Positions 1 through 9,486 of a DNA stretch of 52,751 nucleotides are shown here, one piece after another (the stretch's first letter is position 1; every line of letters starts with the position of its first letter). Made by a program: the position numbers and the translations under genes. This stretch comes from Pseudomonas kitaguniensis (lineage in GTDB: Bacteria; Pseudomonadota; Gammaproteobacteria; Pseudomonadales; Pseudomonadaceae): assembly GCF_009296165.1 (NCBI RefSeq), contig NZ_VUAZ01000075.1:1-52751 (forward strand), read 5' to 3'. The notes below the pieces were generated by a model. It was not told where the DNA came from. It did not search any database and saw only the letters and a list, made by a program, of their open reading frames with translations.

Positions 1-22
1 GCGCCCGCTGCGTGCGGGCGCC

Positions 23-427
23 ATGCTTTGGCAACTTGCCCAGATGCTTTGGGTTGGCGGCGTGTGGTTGTTACACATTGGCATACTGCCGGCGCTGGGC
101 CTGATTGGTTTGGCGCCGTTGCTGATCGATGAGATCGATGGATTGCTGAGCGTGCTGCTGGTGAGCTTTGCGGCGGCGTGCGTCACGCTCCAGGTGCTGG
201 TGCTGATCAAGGCCGAGGGCATGGAGAGTTTGTGGCGGGATATTCGCGGCCAGCTGCTGTTGATGGCGCTGTATGCATGCGCAATGTTTTGCGTGGTGCA
301 TGTATGGCTGCCGCAAGCGTTGCGCTGGCAGCTGTTCAGCTATCTTGTGCTAGGGTTTGCAGGCCTGGTGCTGGTTATGCAACCGGCGCCGGGATGGAGT
401 GGCGGGGCACGCGAAGCGCGCCCGTAA
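23..427 (+). CDS. DUF4149-type small inner-membrane protein
   Basis: A 134-residue, very hydrophobic protein with about four predicted membrane segments (roughly residues 5-28, 33-62, 75-98 and 105-125). It resembles the DUF4149 proteins that in Pseudomonas sit between the carAB/greA region and yhbY/rlmE; no function is known for that family. The reading frame stays open upstream to the edge of the window (positions 2-22), so the true start could lie outside; the ATG at 23 is the first available. It converges on yhbY, with only 23 bp between the two stop codons and no clear terminator. Identity as a DUF4149 protein rests on position and hydrophobic pattern. Confidence 0.72.
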   Translation: MLWQLAQMLWVGGVWLLHIGILPALGLIGLAPLLIDEIDGLLSVLLVSFAAACVTLQVLVLIKAEGMESLWRDIRGQLLLMALYACAMFCVVHVWLPQALRWQLFSYLVLGFAGLVLVMQPAPGWSGGAREARP

Positions 428-450
428 CCCTTGTTGTCATTTGAGCGTTA

Positions 451-759
451 TCACTTGAAGCGATGAACGTTCGACAACTGCTTGTTGGCGCTGAAGTTCT
501 TGCGATACAGCAGCGCCATCTTGCCGATGACCTGAACCAGGTCTGCTTTGCCGACCTTGCACAGTTCTGCAATGGCGGCCAAGCGCGCTTCGCGGTCAAG
601 GATGTTGACCTTGATTTTGATCAGTTCGTGATCGCCCAATGCGCGTTCAAGTTCGGCTAACACACCTTCAGTCAAACCGTTGTCTGCCACAATCAAAACT
701 GGTTTCAGATGATGGCCAATGGATTTGTACTGTTTCTTCTGCTCTTGAGTGAGCGGCAT
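451..759 (-). CDS. yhbY: YhbY family ribosome-associated RNA-binding protein
   Basis: A 102-residue protein of the CRS1/YhbY (CRM) fold, which binds RNA and is associated with pre-50S ribosomal subunits. The N-terminal region has the typical LTxxQKKxxKxxGHHLKP-like start, followed by the family's GLTE segment and the EIK/LIKIKV strand, and near the C-terminus the VQVIGKMALLYRKN stretch that ends most family members. Length matches the family (about 97-104 aa). It is transcribed divergently from rlmE, with a 105-bp gap that must hold both promoters; this divergent pair is conserved in gammaproteobacteria and both products act on the large ribosomal subunit. Confidence 0.93.
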   Translation of the reverse strand: MPLTQEQKKQYKSIGHHLKPVLIVADNGLTEGVLAELERALGDHELIKIKVNILDREARLAAIAELCKVGKADLVQVIGKMALLYRKNFSANKQLSNVHRFK

Positions 760-864
760 AATCTGACCCCTGCGTCTGATCTTGTAAAAAGCGGCGGCCA
801 GTTTACCCGAGCGAGTCCGGGACCGCCCAGTTAATCACGACCCGTTTTATTTTCGAGGTGGCCC

Positions 865-1515
865 GTGGCCCGTTCCAAAACTAGCCTTAAGTGGCTGCAA
901 GAGCATTTCAACGACCCTTACGTCAAAATGGCGCAAAAGGACGGCTACCGCTCCCGTGCGAGTTACAAGCTGCTTGAGCTGCAGGAAAAGGACAAACTGA
1001 TCCGCCCTGGCATGACGGTTATCGATCTTGGTGCCGCGCCTGGCGGTTGGTCGCAGGTGACCAGTCGTCTGATTGGTGGTCAAGGGCGTTTGATCGCTTC
1101 CGATATTCTGGAGATGGACAGCATCTCTGATGTGACCTTTGTTCACGGGGACTTCACTCAGGACGCCGTCCTGGCTGAAATTCTCGCGGCGGTGGGAAAT
1201 TCGCAGGTAGACCTTGTGATTTCCGACATGGCCCCCAATATGAGTGGATTACCGGCCGTTGATATGCCACGAGCGATGTTCCTGTGTGAACTTGCACTGG
1301 ACTTGGCGGGTCGAGTACTGCGTCCGGGCGGTGATTTTTTGGTCAAGGTTTTCCAGGGTGAAGGCTTCGACGAGTATCACAAGAACATTCGCAAGCTGTT
1401 CGACAAGGTACAGATGCGCAAACCGGACTCTTCACGCGGCCGGTCTCGTGAGCAATATTTGCTGGGCCGCGGTTTCCGTGGCATCGAAGGCGCCGCCAGT
1501 GATGAGCGTCTTTGA
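865..1515 (+). CDS. rlmE: 23S rRNA (uridine-2'-O)-methyltransferase RlmE (FtsJ)
   Basis: Methylates the 2'-OH of U2552 in 23S rRNA on the 50S subunit, using S-adenosylmethionine. The 216-residue protein shows the SAM-binding loop [11 protein letters not shown] (from about residue 53), a catalytic Asp in the SDMAPNMSG motif (D121) and the catalytic Lys in VKVFQGEG (K161). The start is a GTG at 865; a GAGG Shine-Dalgarno at 855-858 gives correct spacing, and a GTG slightly upstream is out of frame. ftsH follows after 191 bp, the usual rlmE-ftsH order. Heat-shock control is known in E. coli; I could not see a convincing sigma-32 promoter here. Confidence 0.96.
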   Translation: MARSKTSLKWLQEHFNDPYVKMAQKDGYRSRASYKLLELQEKDKLIRPGMTVIDLGAAPGGWSQVTSRLIGGQGRLIASDILEMDSISDVTFVHGDFTQDAVLAEILAAVGNSQVDLVISDMAPNMSGLPAVDMPRAMFLCELALDLAGRVLRPGGDFLVKVFQGEGFDEYHKNIRKLFDKVQMRKPDSSRGRSREQYLLGRGFRGIEGAASDERL

Positions 1516-1706
1516 GGATTTGAAAGGAGGCGATAGGTTTTTTTATATCGCTTTCGTCACGAAGCTTTACGAATATTGTGTAGTCAAAGTTTCACAAAGG
1601 GTTACAGACGGCGCCTGCCAGTGTTGTAGGTAATGTAGTAAGTTAGGCCGGTGAATATCATGCGAAGCGCGCGCCAGTAGCGGAGCTTGCTTCAGAGGGT
1701 AGTTAA

Positions 1707-3626
1707 TTGAACGATATGGCAAAGAATCTGATCCTGTGGTTGATCATCGCGGCTGTCCTGGTGACGGTGATGAACAACTTCTCCAGCCCTAACGAGCCGC
1801 AGACCCTCAACTATTCCGACTTCATCCAGCAAGTTAAGGATGGCAAGGTCGAACGCGTAGCGGTTGATGGCTTCGTGATCACCGGCAAGCGTAACGATGG
1901 CGACAGCTTCAAGACCATCCGCCCGAATATCCCGGACAATGGCCTGATCGGCGACCTGGTGGATAACCACGTGGTTGTTGAAGGCAAGCAGCCTGAGCGC
2001 CAGAGCATCTGGACCCAGTTGCTGGTTGCCAGCTTCCCGATCCTGGTGATTATCGCCGTGTTCATGTTCTTCATGCGCCAGATGCAAGGTGGTGCGGGGG
2101 GCAAGGGCGGACCCATGAGCTTCGGCAAGAGCAAGGCACGCCTGCTCTCCGAAGATCAGGTTAAGACCACCTTGGCTGACGTTGCAGGTTGCGATGAAGC
2201 CAAGGAAGAAGTCGGTGAGTTGGTCGAGTTCCTACGCGATCCAGGCAAGTTCCAGCGTCTGGGCGGCCGCATTCCTCGCGGTGTGCTGATGGTGGGTCCT
2301 CCGGGTACCGGTAAAACCTTGCTGGCCAAGGCGATTGCTGGCGAAGCCAAGGTGCCTTTTTTCACTATTTCCGGTTCTGATTTCGTAGAAATGTTCGTCG
2401 GCGTCGGTGCGAGCCGTGTTCGCGACATGTTTGAGCAGGCCAAGAAGCACGCGCCGTGCATCATCTTCATCGATGAGATCGACGCAGTGGGTCGCCATCG
2501 TGGTGCTGGCATGGGCGGCGGTCATGACGAGCGTGAGCAGACCCTCAACCAGTTGCTGGTTGAGATGGACGGTTTCGAAATGAATGACGGCATCATCGTC
2601 ATTGCCGCAACCAACCGTCCGGACGTACTGGACCCTGCATTGCTGCGTCCAGGCCGTTTCGACCGTCAGGTGGTGGTGGGTTTGCCGGACATTCGTGGCC
2701 GCGAACAGATTTTGAAAGTACACATGCGCAAAGTGCCAATGGGTGACGACGTGGCTCCTGCCGTCATTGCCCGTGGTACACCTGGTTTCTCCGGTGCTGA
2801 CTTGGCTAACCTGGTGAACGAGGCTTCGTTGTTCGCAGCCCGTACCGGCAAGCGCATTGTTGAAATGAAAGAGTTTGAGCTGGCCAAAGACAAGATCATG
2901 ATGGGCGCCGAGCGCAAATCGATGGTCATGTCCGAGAAAGAAAAGCAAAACACCGCCTATCACGAAGCGGGTCACGCCATTGTTGGTCGCGTTGTGCCTG
3001 AGCATGACCCGGTCTACAAAGTGTCGATCATTCCTCGTGGTCGGGCGCTGGGTGTGACCATGTTCCTGCCGGAAGAGGATCGTTACAGCCTCTCCAAGCG
3101 TGCACTGATCAGCCAGATCTGCTCGTTGTACGGTGGCCGAATTGCTGAAGAGATGACCCTTGGTTTCGACGGTGTGACCACAGGTGCTTCCAACGACATC
3201 ATGCGTGCCAGCCAGATTGCACGAAACATGGTGACCAAGTGGGGCTTGTCGGAAAAACTCGGTCCTTTGATGTATGCCGAGGAAGAAGGCGAAGTGTTCC
3301 TTGGGCGGGGCGGTGGCGGTCAAAGCGCCAGCTTCTCCGGTGAGACAGCCAAGCTGATCGACTCCGAAGTGCGCAGTATCATTGACCAATGCTACGGCAC
3401 GGCCAAGCAGATCCTGACCGACAACCGCGACAAGCTGGATGCCATGGCTGACGCGCTGATGAAGTACGAGACCATTGATGCCGATCAGATTGACGACATC
3501 ATGGCAGGTCGTACACCGCGCGAACCTCGCGACTGGGAAGGTGGCTCGGGTACATCGGGCACTCCGCCGGTGGTTTCGAACGAACGCCCTGAAGCCCCGA
3601 TCGGTGGCCCTGCAGCTGATCACTAA
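1707..3626 (+). CDS. ftsH: ATP-dependent zinc metalloprotease FtsH
   Basis: Membrane-anchored AAA+ protease that extracts and degrades membrane proteins and short-lived regulators such as RpoH and LpxC. The order is: TM1 (about residues 6-24), a periplasmic domain, TM2 (about 105-125), the AAA module with Walker A GPPGTGKT (about 196-203), Walker B ([11 protein letters not shown]) and the second region of homology, then the peptidase domain with the zinc motif HEAGH (about 418-422). Length of 639 aa is normal. The start is a TTG at 1707 supported by GAGGG at 1694-1698; the next in-frame ATG is at 1716. folP starts 8 bp after the stop. Confidence 0.97.
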   Translation: MNDMAKNLILWLIIAAVLVTVMNNFSSPNEPQTLNYSDFIQQVKDGKVERVAVDGFVITGKRNDGDSFKTIRPNIPDNGLIGDLVDNHVVVEGKQPERQSIWTQLLVASFPILVIIAVFMFFMRQMQGGAGGKGGPMSFGKSKARLLSEDQVKTTLADVAGCDEAKEEVGELVEFLRDPGKFQRLGGRIPRGVLMVGPPGTGKTLLAKAIAGEAKVPFFTISGSDFVEMFVGVGASRVRDMFEQAKKHAPCIIFIDEIDAVGRHRGAGMGGGHDEREQTLNQLLVEMDGFEMNDGIIVIAATNRPDVLDPALLRPGRFDRQVVVGLPDIRGREQILKVHMRKVPMGDDVAPAVIARGTPGFSGADLANLVNEASLFAARTGKRIVEMKEFELAKDKIMMGAERKSMVMSEKEKQNTAYHEAGHAIVGRVVPEHDPVYKVSIIPRGRALGVTMFLPEEDRYSLSKRALISQICSLYGGRIAEEMTLGFDGVTTGASNDIMRASQIARNMVTKWGLSEKLGPLMYAEEEGEVFLGRGGGGQSASFSGETAKLIDSEVRSIIDQCYGTAKQILTDNRDKLDAMADALMKYETIDADQIDDIMAGRTPREPRDWEGGSGTSGTPPVVSNERPEAPIGGPAADH

Positions 3627-3634
3627 GGTTTGAA

Positions 3635-4486
3635 ATGACTTCTGCGTTGTCCTCAACCCGGTTGCCTTGCGGCAACCGGGTTCTTGATTTGGCCCATACA
3701 CATGTCATGGGCATTCTTAACGTAACCCCCGATTCATTCTCCGACGGTGGCCGATTCGGTCAGCTGGATGCCGCATTGCGTCATGCCGAGGCAGTGGTTG
3801 CGGCTGGCGCTACGTTGATTGATGTCGGTGGTGAGTCGACCCGGCCCGGCGCTCGCGTGGTTTCTCCTTTGGAGGAACTGGAGCGGGTGGCGCCGGTTGT
3901 CGAGCGTATCGCGCGTGAATTGGATGTGATCATCTCGGTTGATACATCAACCCCTGCAGTGATGCGCGAGACAGCGCGCCTGGGGGCGGGGTTGATCAAC
4001 GATGTGCGCTCGCTTCAACGCGACGGTGCCCTGGATGCTGCAGCAGCAACCGGTTTGCCGGTGTGCCTGATGCACATGCTCGGTGAGCCCGGCAACATGC
4101 AGGACAGCCCGCATTACGACGACCTTGTTGGCGAGGTGAGTGGGTTTCTTGCGCAAAGAATGGCTCAATGCGCCAAGGCAGGAATTGCTGCCGAAAAGAT
4201 CATCCTTGATCCCGGGTTTGGCTTTGCCAAGACCCTTCAACATAATTTAAGTCTGTTCAAGCACCTGGAGTCCTTGCATGCTTTGGGCCGGCCCTTGTTG
4301 GTCGGCGTTTCGCGCAAGAGCATGATAGGGCAGGCCTTGAACCGTCCAGTGGGTGAGCGGCTATACGGCGGCTTGGCGCTTGCGGCGCTTGCCGTGACCA
4401 AGGGCGCACGTATTTTACGTGTGCATGACGTGGCCGAGACGGTCGATCTAGTGCGTATGATCGCTGCTGTAGAATCAGCCGAATAA
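3635..4486 (+). CDS. folP: Dihydropteroate synthase
   Basis: Condenses 6-hydroxymethyl-dihydropterin pyrophosphate with p-aminobenzoate to give dihydropteroate, the step blocked by sulfonamides. The 283-residue TIM barrel shows the pterin-binding motif [11 protein letters not shown] (from about residue 28), GGESTRPG, the D-V-S/D-T strand near residue 108 and the DPGFGFAKT motif (about 191). It lies between ftsH and glmM, the classical ftsH-folP-glmM arrangement, with gaps of 8 and 16 bp that imply one transcript. The pterin substrate comes from FolK, which is also encoded in this window (25.6-26.1 kb). Confidence 0.97.
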   Translation: MTSALSSTRLPCGNRVLDLAHTHVMGILNVTPDSFSDGGRFGQLDAALRHAEAVVAAGATLIDVGGESTRPGARVVSPLEELERVAPVVERIARELDVIISVDTSTPAVMRETARLGAGLINDVRSLQRDGALDAAAATGLPVCLMHMLGEPGNMQDSPHYDDLVGEVSGFLAQRMAQCAKAGIAAEKIILDPGFGFAKTLQHNLSLFKHLESLHALGRPLLVGVSRKSMIGQALNRPVGERLYGGLALAALAVTKGARILRVHDVAETVDLVRMIAAVESAE

Positions 4487-4502
4487 GAATGATGGAGTAC
4501 TT

Positions 4503-5840
4503 ATGACAAAGAAATATTTTGGCACCGACGGTATCCGTGGTCGGGTCGGCGAATTCCCGATCACCCCTGACTTTATGCTCAAATTGGGCTGGGCAGCGGG
4601 CATGGCGTTTCGCAGCATGGGCGCGTGCCGCATTCTGGTCGGCAAGGACACCCGGATTTCGGGGTACATGTTTGAGTCGGCTCTGGAGGCCGGCTTGTCC
4701 GCCGCAGGTGCTGATGTAATGCTGCTCGGCCCAATGCCGACGCCTGCGATCGCCTACCTGACGCGTACCTTCCACGCTGAAGCCGGTATTGTGATCAGTG
4801 CCTCGCACAACCCGCATGATGACAACGGTATCAAGTTCTTCTCGGGTCAAGGCACCAAGCTGCCGGACGAGATCGAGCTGATGATCGAAGAGCTGTTGGA
4901 TGCGCCGATGACGGTGGTGGAGTCGAGCAAGCTGGGCAAAGTATCGCGGATCAACGACGCGTCTGGTCGTTATATCGAATTCTGCAAAAGCAGCGTGCCC
5001 AGCAGCACCAATTTTGCCGGTTTGAAGATCGTAGTCGACTGCGCCCATGGTGCGACTTACAAGGTCGCGCCGAGCGTATTCAAAGAGCTGGGCGCGCAGG
5101 TAACCGTGCTCTCCGCTCAGCCAAACGGCTTGAACATCAATGATAACTGCGGCTCCACTCACATGGAGCAGTTGCAGGCGGCGGTTCTGGCCGAGCACGC
5201 CGATTTGGGCATCGCCTTTGATGGCGACGGCGATCGCGTGCTGATGGTCGACCACACCGGTACTGTGGTTGACGGTGATGACCTGCTGTTCATCATCGCT
5301 CGCGACCTGCACGAGCGGAACAAGCTGCACGGCGGTGTCGTCGGAACATTGATGAGTAACCTTGGGCTTGAGCTGGCATTGGCAGACCTTGGGATTCCCT
5401 TTGTCCGTGCCAACGTCGGTGACCGTTATGTGATCGCGGAGCTGCTGGAGCGTAACTGGTTGGTCGGCGGCGAGAATTCGGGGCACATTGTGTGCTTCCA
5501 GCACACCACCACGGGTGACGCAATTATTGCGGCGCTGCAAGTGCTGTTGGCGTTGCGTCGTCGCGAGGAGAGCCTGGCTCAGGCGCGCCAAGCGCTGCGC
5601 AAGTGCCCGCAAGTGCTGTTGAATGTGCGTTTTGCCGGCGGCGAAAATCCGATCGAACACCCTGCCGTCAAAGAGGCTTGCGAGCGTGTGAACCTGGCAA
5701 TGGCGGGGCGTGGGCGGGTGTTGTTGCGCAAGTCTGGCACAGAGCCTCTGGTGCGCGTCATGGTCGAAGGTGAAGACGAAACACAGGTTCGCGGCCATGC
5801 CGAAGACCTGGCAAAACTGGTAACTGAAGTTTGCGCCTGA
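4503..5840 (+). CDS. glmM: Phosphoglucosamine mutase
   Basis: Interconverts glucosamine-6-phosphate and glucosamine-1-phosphate, feeding UDP-GlcNAc for peptidoglycan and LPS. The 445-residue alpha-D-phosphohexomutase has the phosphoserine loop SASHNP with catalytic Ser101, the metal-binding DGDGDR loop starting at Asp240, the sugar-binding GGENSGH motif and the phosphate-binding [12 protein letters not shown] motif near the C-terminus. The N-terminal [10 protein letters not shown] is diagnostic of GlmM among the phosphohexomutases. ATG at 4503 sits 16 bp after folP; tpiA follows after 66 bp. Confidence 0.97.
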   Translation: MTKKYFGTDGIRGRVGEFPITPDFMLKLGWAAGMAFRSMGACRILVGKDTRISGYMFESALEAGLSAAGADVMLLGPMPTPAIAYLTRTFHAEAGIVISASHNPHDDNGIKFFSGQGTKLPDEIELMIEELLDAPMTVVESSKLGKVSRINDASGRYIEFCKSSVPSSTNFAGLKIVVDCAHGATYKVAPSVFKELGAQVTVLSAQPNGLNINDNCGSTHMEQLQAAVLAEHADLGIAFDGDGDRVLMVDHTGTVVDGDDLLFIIARDLHERNKLHGGVVGTLMSNLGLELALADLGIPFVRANVGDRYVIAELLERNWLVGGENSGHIVCFQHTTTGDAIIAALQVLLALRRREESLAQARQALRKCPQVLLNVRFAGGENPIEHPAVKEACERVNLAMAGRGRVLLRKSGTEPLVRVMVEGEDETQVRGHAEDLAKLVTEVCA

Positions 5841-5906
5841 ATTCGGCTTGCCAGTGATGATGCGGTTGGGTAACATCTGCGCCCACTTTGACCGACGAGG
5901 TACAGC

Positions 5907-6662
5907 ATGCGTCGCACTATGGTAGCTGGTAACTGGAAGATGCACGGTACCCGCGCCAGTGTCGCTGAGCTGATCAACGGCCTTCGTCACTTGGCCTTGC
6001 CTGGCAGTGTTGATGTTGCGGTTTTTCCGCCTTGCTTGCATATCAGCCAAGTGGTTGATGGTTTGGAAGGCAAGTCGATCCAGGTCGGCGCGCAGAATTC
6101 TGCGGTAGAGCCCATGCAAGGTGCGTTGACCGGTGAGATTTCGCCGAGTCAGCTGGTTGATGCGGGTTGTGCATATGTACTTGTCGGGCACTCCGAGCGC
6201 CGTCAGATGATGGGCGAGCGTGATGAAACGCTCAACCGCAAGTTTGCAGCAGCACAGGCTTGTGGTCTGACTCCGATACTGTGCATAGGGGAAACCCTTG
6301 AGCAGCGTGAGTCGGGCAAAACGCTTGAAGTTGTCTCGCGTCAGCTGGGCAGCATCATCGAGGAGCTGGGTGTGGGTGCGTTTGCAAACGCAGTAATTGC
6401 TTACGAGCCGGTCTGGGCCATTGGTACCGGGCTGACTGCTACACCGCAACAGGCGCAGGATGTGCACGCAGCCATCCGCGCTCAGTTGGCGGCAGAGAAT
6501 TCTGAGGTCGCACAAGGTGTGCGGCTTCTATACGGCGGCAGCGTGAAGGCGGCCAATGCGGTCGAACTGTTCGGCATGCCGGATATCGATGGGGGGCTCA
6601 TTGGTGGAGCTTCCCTGAATGCAGATGAGTTCGGTGCGATTTGTCGCGCCGCGGGAAACTGA
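5907..6662 (+). CDS. tpiA: Triosephosphate isomerase
   Basis: Interconverts dihydroxyacetone phosphate and glyceraldehyde-3-phosphate. The 251-residue barrel carries the N-terminal GNWKMHG with the substrate-binding Asn/Lys pair, catalytic His95 in VGHSERR, catalytic Glu167 in [11 protein letters not shown] and the phosphate-binding [10 protein letters not shown] loop. The stop is 4 bp before the secG start, so the two are probably translated from one message; the tpiA-secG pair is conserved across many gammaproteobacteria although the functions are unrelated. Confidence 0.97.
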   Translation: MRRTMVAGNWKMHGTRASVAELINGLRHLALPGSVDVAVFPPCLHISQVVDGLEGKSIQVGAQNSAVEPMQGALTGEISPSQLVDAGCAYVLVGHSERRQMMGERDETLNRKFAAAQACGLTPILCIGETLEQRESGKTLEVVSRQLGSIIEELGVGAFANAVIAYEPVWAIGTGLTATPQQAQDVHAAIRAQLAAENSEVAQGVRLLYGGSVKAANAVELFGMPDIDGGLIGGASLNADEFGAICRAAGN

Positions 6663-6666
6663 AAAA

Positions 6667-7050
6667 ATGCTGGAAACAGTCGTAGTCGTTTTTCATCTGT
6701 TGGCTGCCCTGGGCGTAGTTGCCCTGGTTTTGCTGCAACAGGGTAAAGGTGCGGATGCTGGTGCGTCTTTCGGTGCAGGTGCTTCAAATACTGTATTCGG
6801 AAGCCAAGGTTCCTCTACCTTTCTTAGTAAGTTTACTGCTATACTTGCCGCCGGTTTCTTCATAACCAGCTTAGGGTTAGGTTACTTTGCTAAAGAGAAA
6901 GCTCATGTGCTGACTCAAGTAGGTTTGCCAAACCCGGCAGTGTTGGAAGTACCCAAAGCAAAACCGGCTTCTGATGATGTCCCGGTGCTTCAAGAGCAAA
7001 AGTCGGCTACTCCAGCGACTGACGTACCTCCAGCTCAAGAGCAGAAGTAA
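6667..7050 (+). CDS. secG: Preprotein translocase subunit SecG
   Basis: Non-essential third subunit of the SecYEG channel. The 127-residue protein has two membrane spans (about residues 3-23 and 52-72) joined by the conserved cytosolic [20 protein letters not shown] loop (family pattern QxGKGA...FG), followed by a variable tail rich in Pro, Ala, Lys and Gln. I chose the ATG at 6667 because the conserved sequence begins there; a longer frame from 6619 would overlap the tpiA 3' end by 44 bp and adds non-conserved residues. The tRNA-Leu gene follows 22 bp downstream. Confidence 0.94.
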   Translation: MLETVVVVFHLLAALGVVALVLLQQGKGADAGASFGAGASNTVFGSQGSSTFLSKFTAILAAGFFITSLGLGYFAKEKAHVLTQVGLPNPAVLEVPKAKPASDDVPVLQEQKSATPATDVPPAQEQK

Positions 7051-7072
7051 GAAGGGTTGTAAGCGCTGTATT

Positions 7073-7158
7073 GCCGAGGTGGTGGAATTGGTAGACACGC
7101 AACCTTGAGGTGGTTGTGCCCATAGGGTGTAGGGGTTCGAGTCCCCTTCTCGGTACCA
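7073..7158 (+). tRNA. leuU: tRNA-Leu (anticodon GAG)
   Basis: An 86-nt class II tRNA with encoded CCA. The acceptor GCCGAGG pairs with TCTCGGT (G1-U72 wobble as in E. coli leuU), the anticodon loop CTTGAGG holds GAG, there is a long variable arm (TGCCCATAGGGTGT) and the T arm contains GGTTCGAGTCC. It sits directly behind secG, the conserved secG-leuU arrangement. Confidence 0.97.
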
Positions 7159-7169
7159 ATTATCAGGAG

Positions 7170-7192
7170 AGCCCGCTGTTGCGGGCTTTCTT
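7170..7192 (+). terminator. Rho-independent terminator after tRNA-Leu
   Basis: The perfect 7-bp stem AGCCCGC/GCGGGCT with a TGTT loop is followed by TTCTT. It begins 11 nt after the CCA end and should close the glmM-tpiA-secG-leuU transcript. Confidence 0.8.
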
Positions 7193-7254
7193 GTAGGTGG
7201 AAGGTTACATTGACCCTGTAAGGGATCGGTCGTATACTTCCGCCCCAGCTTTGT

Positions 7255-7331
<77 letters not shown>

Positions 7332-7341
7332 GTTTTAGCGG

Positions 7342-7364
7342 AGCCCCTTTTAAGGGGCTTTTTG
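7342..7364 (+). terminator. Terminator after initiator tRNA
   Basis: The self-complementary stem AGCCCCTT/AAGGGGCT is followed by five T. It starts 11 nt after the tRNA CCA. Some read-through into rimP is likely, as in the E. coli metY-nusA operon. Confidence 0.75.
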
Positions 7365-7380
7365 TTAGCTGGACACTTTC

Positions 7381-7432
7381 AACGCCGCTGTTCGACGGCG
7401 TTTCAAGGATGGGCGTTTCGCCCATTTTTTTA
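7381..7432 (+). terminator. Double hairpin in the rimP leader
   Basis: There are two successive stem-loops: AACGCCG/CGGCGTT at 7381-7402 and ATGGGCG/CGCCCAT at 7409-7425. The second is followed by a run of T, a classic intrinsic terminator shape. It lies 40 bp before the rimP start, so with the terminator at 7342 it could act as an attenuator of the rimP-nusA-infB operon. Confidence 0.6.
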
Positions 7433-7471
7433 TTTTGCACAGCATGCACATACATGCACGAGGGGGTTCAG

Positions 7472-7930
7472 GTGTCGAGCAAGCTAGAAGAGTTGCAGGC
7501 CTTGCTGGCCCCGGTGATCGTGGCCCTAGGCTATGAATGCTGGGGTATTGAGTTTTCGGCTCAAGGTCGCCACTCAATGTTGCGCGTTTATATCGATAAA
7601 GAGGGCGGCGTGCTGGTGGACGATTGTGCCATTGTCAGCCGTCAGATCAGCGGTGTGCTGGATGTTGAAGATCCAATCGCTGTTGAATATACCCTCGAAG
7701 TTTCCTCGCCAGGCATGGAACGCCCACTGTTCACTATTGATCAGTTTGCAAAATTTGCCGGTGAACAAGTGAAGATCAAGCTGCGATCGCCATTCGAAGG
7801 GCGACGCAATTTTCAGGGCCTTCTGCGCGGTGTAGAAGAGCAGGATGTCGTGGTGCAGGTAGAAGACCATGAGTTCCTGTTGCCGATCGATATGATCGAC
7901 AAGGCCAACATTATTCCCAGTTTTGACTGA
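7472..7930 (+). CDS. rimP: Ribosome maturation factor RimP
   Basis: A 152-residue protein needed for 30S subunit assembly (it binds the S12 region). It shows the N-terminal [18 protein letters not shown] segment, the [18 protein letters not shown] core and the [16 protein letters not shown] signature that marks the family. The GTG at 7472 was chosen because an AGGGGG Shine-Dalgarno at 7461-7466 fits it and the product then has the usual Pseudomonas length; ATG at 7454 would add six residues and overlap that site. First gene of rimP-nusA-infB; nusA follows after 47 bp. Confidence 0.94.
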   Translation: MSSKLEELQALLAPVIVALGYECWGIEFSAQGRHSMLRVYIDKEGGVLVDDCAIVSRQISGVLDVEDPIAVEYTLEVSSPGMERPLFTIDQFAKFAGEQVKIKLRSPFEGRRNFQGLLRGVEEQDVVVQVEDHEFLLPIDMIDKANIIPSFD

Positions 7931-7977
7931 GACGCGGATCCCGCGGATCCAATGGCTTGCGAAAGGCGAGGCGTACG

Positions 7978-9459
7978 ATGAGCAAAGAAGTACTGCTGGT
8001 TGTTGAGTCGGTATCCAATGAAAAGGGCGTACCGGCAAACGTGATTTTTGAAGCGCTGGAGCTGGCCCTGGCCACTGCTACCAAAAAGCGTTTTGAAGAC
8101 GAAGTGGATCTGCGTGTGGAAATCAACCGCCACACCGGTGCCTATGAGACTTTCCGTCGTTGGACGGTCGTCGAAGAAGCCGATCTTGATGATCCGGCCA
8201 TCGAAACCTGGCCAAGCAAGGTTGCCGAAACGCATCCTGGCTCCAGCGTTGGTGATGTAGTCGAAGAAAAGATCGAGTCTATCGAGTTCGGCCGCATTGC
8301 TGCACAGACCGCCAAACAGGTCATCGTGCAGAAGGTTCGCGAAGCTGAACGCGCTCAAGTCGTTGACGCTTATCGCGAGCGCCTGGGTGAGATCATCTCC
8401 GGCACCGTGAAAAAAGTCACCCGCGATAACGTGATCGTCGATTTGGGTAACAACGCCGAAGCGTTGTTGGCTCGCGAAGACATCATTTCTCGCGAAACTT
8501 TCCGTGTTGGCGTGCGTTTGCGTGCGCTGCTCAAGGAAATCCGCACCGAGAACCGCGGCCCTCAACTGATCCTGTCGCGTACCGCGCCGGAAATGTTGAT
8601 CGAGCTGTTCCGTATCGAAGTGCCGGAAATTGCCGAAGGCCTGATCGAAGTCATGGCTGCGTCCCGCGACCCGGGTTCGCGCGCCAAGATCGCGGTTCGG
8701 TCCAAGGACAAACGCATCGACCCGCAGGGCGCTTGCATTGGTATGCGCGGTTCGCGCGTCCAGGCAGTGTCGGGCGAATTGGGCGGTGAGCGTGTGGACA
8801 TCGTGCTGTGGGACGATAACCCGGCGCAGTTCGTGATCAACGCCATGTCGCCGGCTGAAGTGGCGGCAATTATCGTTGACGAAGATGCCCATGCAATGGA
8901 CATCGCCGTTGGCGCAGACAATCTGGCTCAGGCCATTGGTCGTGGTGGTCAGAACGTGCGTCTGGCCAGCCAACTGACCGGCTGGACCCTGAACGTGATG
9001 ACCGAATCGGACATCCAGGCTAAGCAGCAAGCTGAAACCGGTGACATCCTGCGCAACTTCATCGACGAGCTGGAAGTCGACGAAGATTTGGCGCAGGTGC
9101 TGGTAGATGAAGGCTTCACCAGCCTGGAAGAGATTGCCTACGTACCGTTGGAAGAAATGCTCAACATCGACGGCTTTGACGAAGACACCGTCAACGAGCT
9201 TCGCGCTCGGGCCAAGGATCGTTTGTTGACTAAAGCCATCGCTACTGAGGAAAAGCTGGCAGACGCCCATCCGGCCGAAGACCTACTCTCGCTTGAGGGT
9301 ATGGACAAGGATTTGGCGATGGAACTGGCGGTGCGCGGCGTAATTACCCGCGAAGACCTGGCCGAGCAGTCTATTGACGATCTGCTCGACATCGACGGCA
9401 TTGACGATGATCGTGCCGGCAAGTTGATCATGGCCGCCCGAGCCCATTGGTTCGAGTAA
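7978..9459 (+). CDS. nusA: Transcription termination/antitermination factor NusA
   Basis: Binds RNA polymerase and modulates pausing, intrinsic termination and rRNA antitermination. The 493 residues comprise the RNAP-binding N-terminal domain (about 1-125), an S1 domain (about 135-200), two KH domains (about 200-345, with the GxxG loops RGSRVQ and GRGGQNV) and two acidic C-terminal AR repeats (about 365-425 and 440-490, each ending in an LxxIDGxDD-like motif). ATG at 7978 is preceded by a purine-rich AAGGCGAGG and begins [13 protein letters not shown], as in other pseudomonads; the upstream in-frame codon at 7957 is not supported. infB follows after 27 bp. Confidence 0.97.
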   Translation: MSKEVLLVVESVSNEKGVPANVIFEALELALATATKKRFEDEVDLRVEINRHTGAYETFRRWTVVEEADLDDPAIETWPSKVAETHPGSSVGDVVEEKIESIEFGRIAAQTAKQVIVQKVREAERAQVVDAYRERLGEIISGTVKKVTRDNVIVDLGNNAEALLAREDIISRETFRVGVRLRALLKEIRTENRGPQLILSRTAPEMLIELFRIEVPEIAEGLIEVMAASRDPGSRAKIAVRSKDKRIDPQGACIGMRGSRVQAVSGELGGERVDIVLWDDNPAQFVINAMSPAEVAAIIVDEDAHAMDIAVGADNLAQAIGRGGQNVRLASQLTGWTLNVMTESDIQAKQQAETGDILRNFIDELEVDEDLAQVLVDEGFTSLEEIAYVPLEEMLNIDGFDEDTVNELRARAKDRLLTKAIATEEKLADAHPAEDLLSLEGMDKDLAMELAVRGVITREDLAEQSIDDLLDIDGIDDDRAGKLIMAARAHWFE

Positions 9460-9486
9460 CTAGGCGCGGCCTGAGGAGAGAAGTGC

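Noticed and set aside
1516..1706. A heat-shock (sigma-32) promoter before ftsH.
   Set aside because: I looked for CTTGAA-type -35 with CCCCAT-type -10 sequences and found no acceptable pair.
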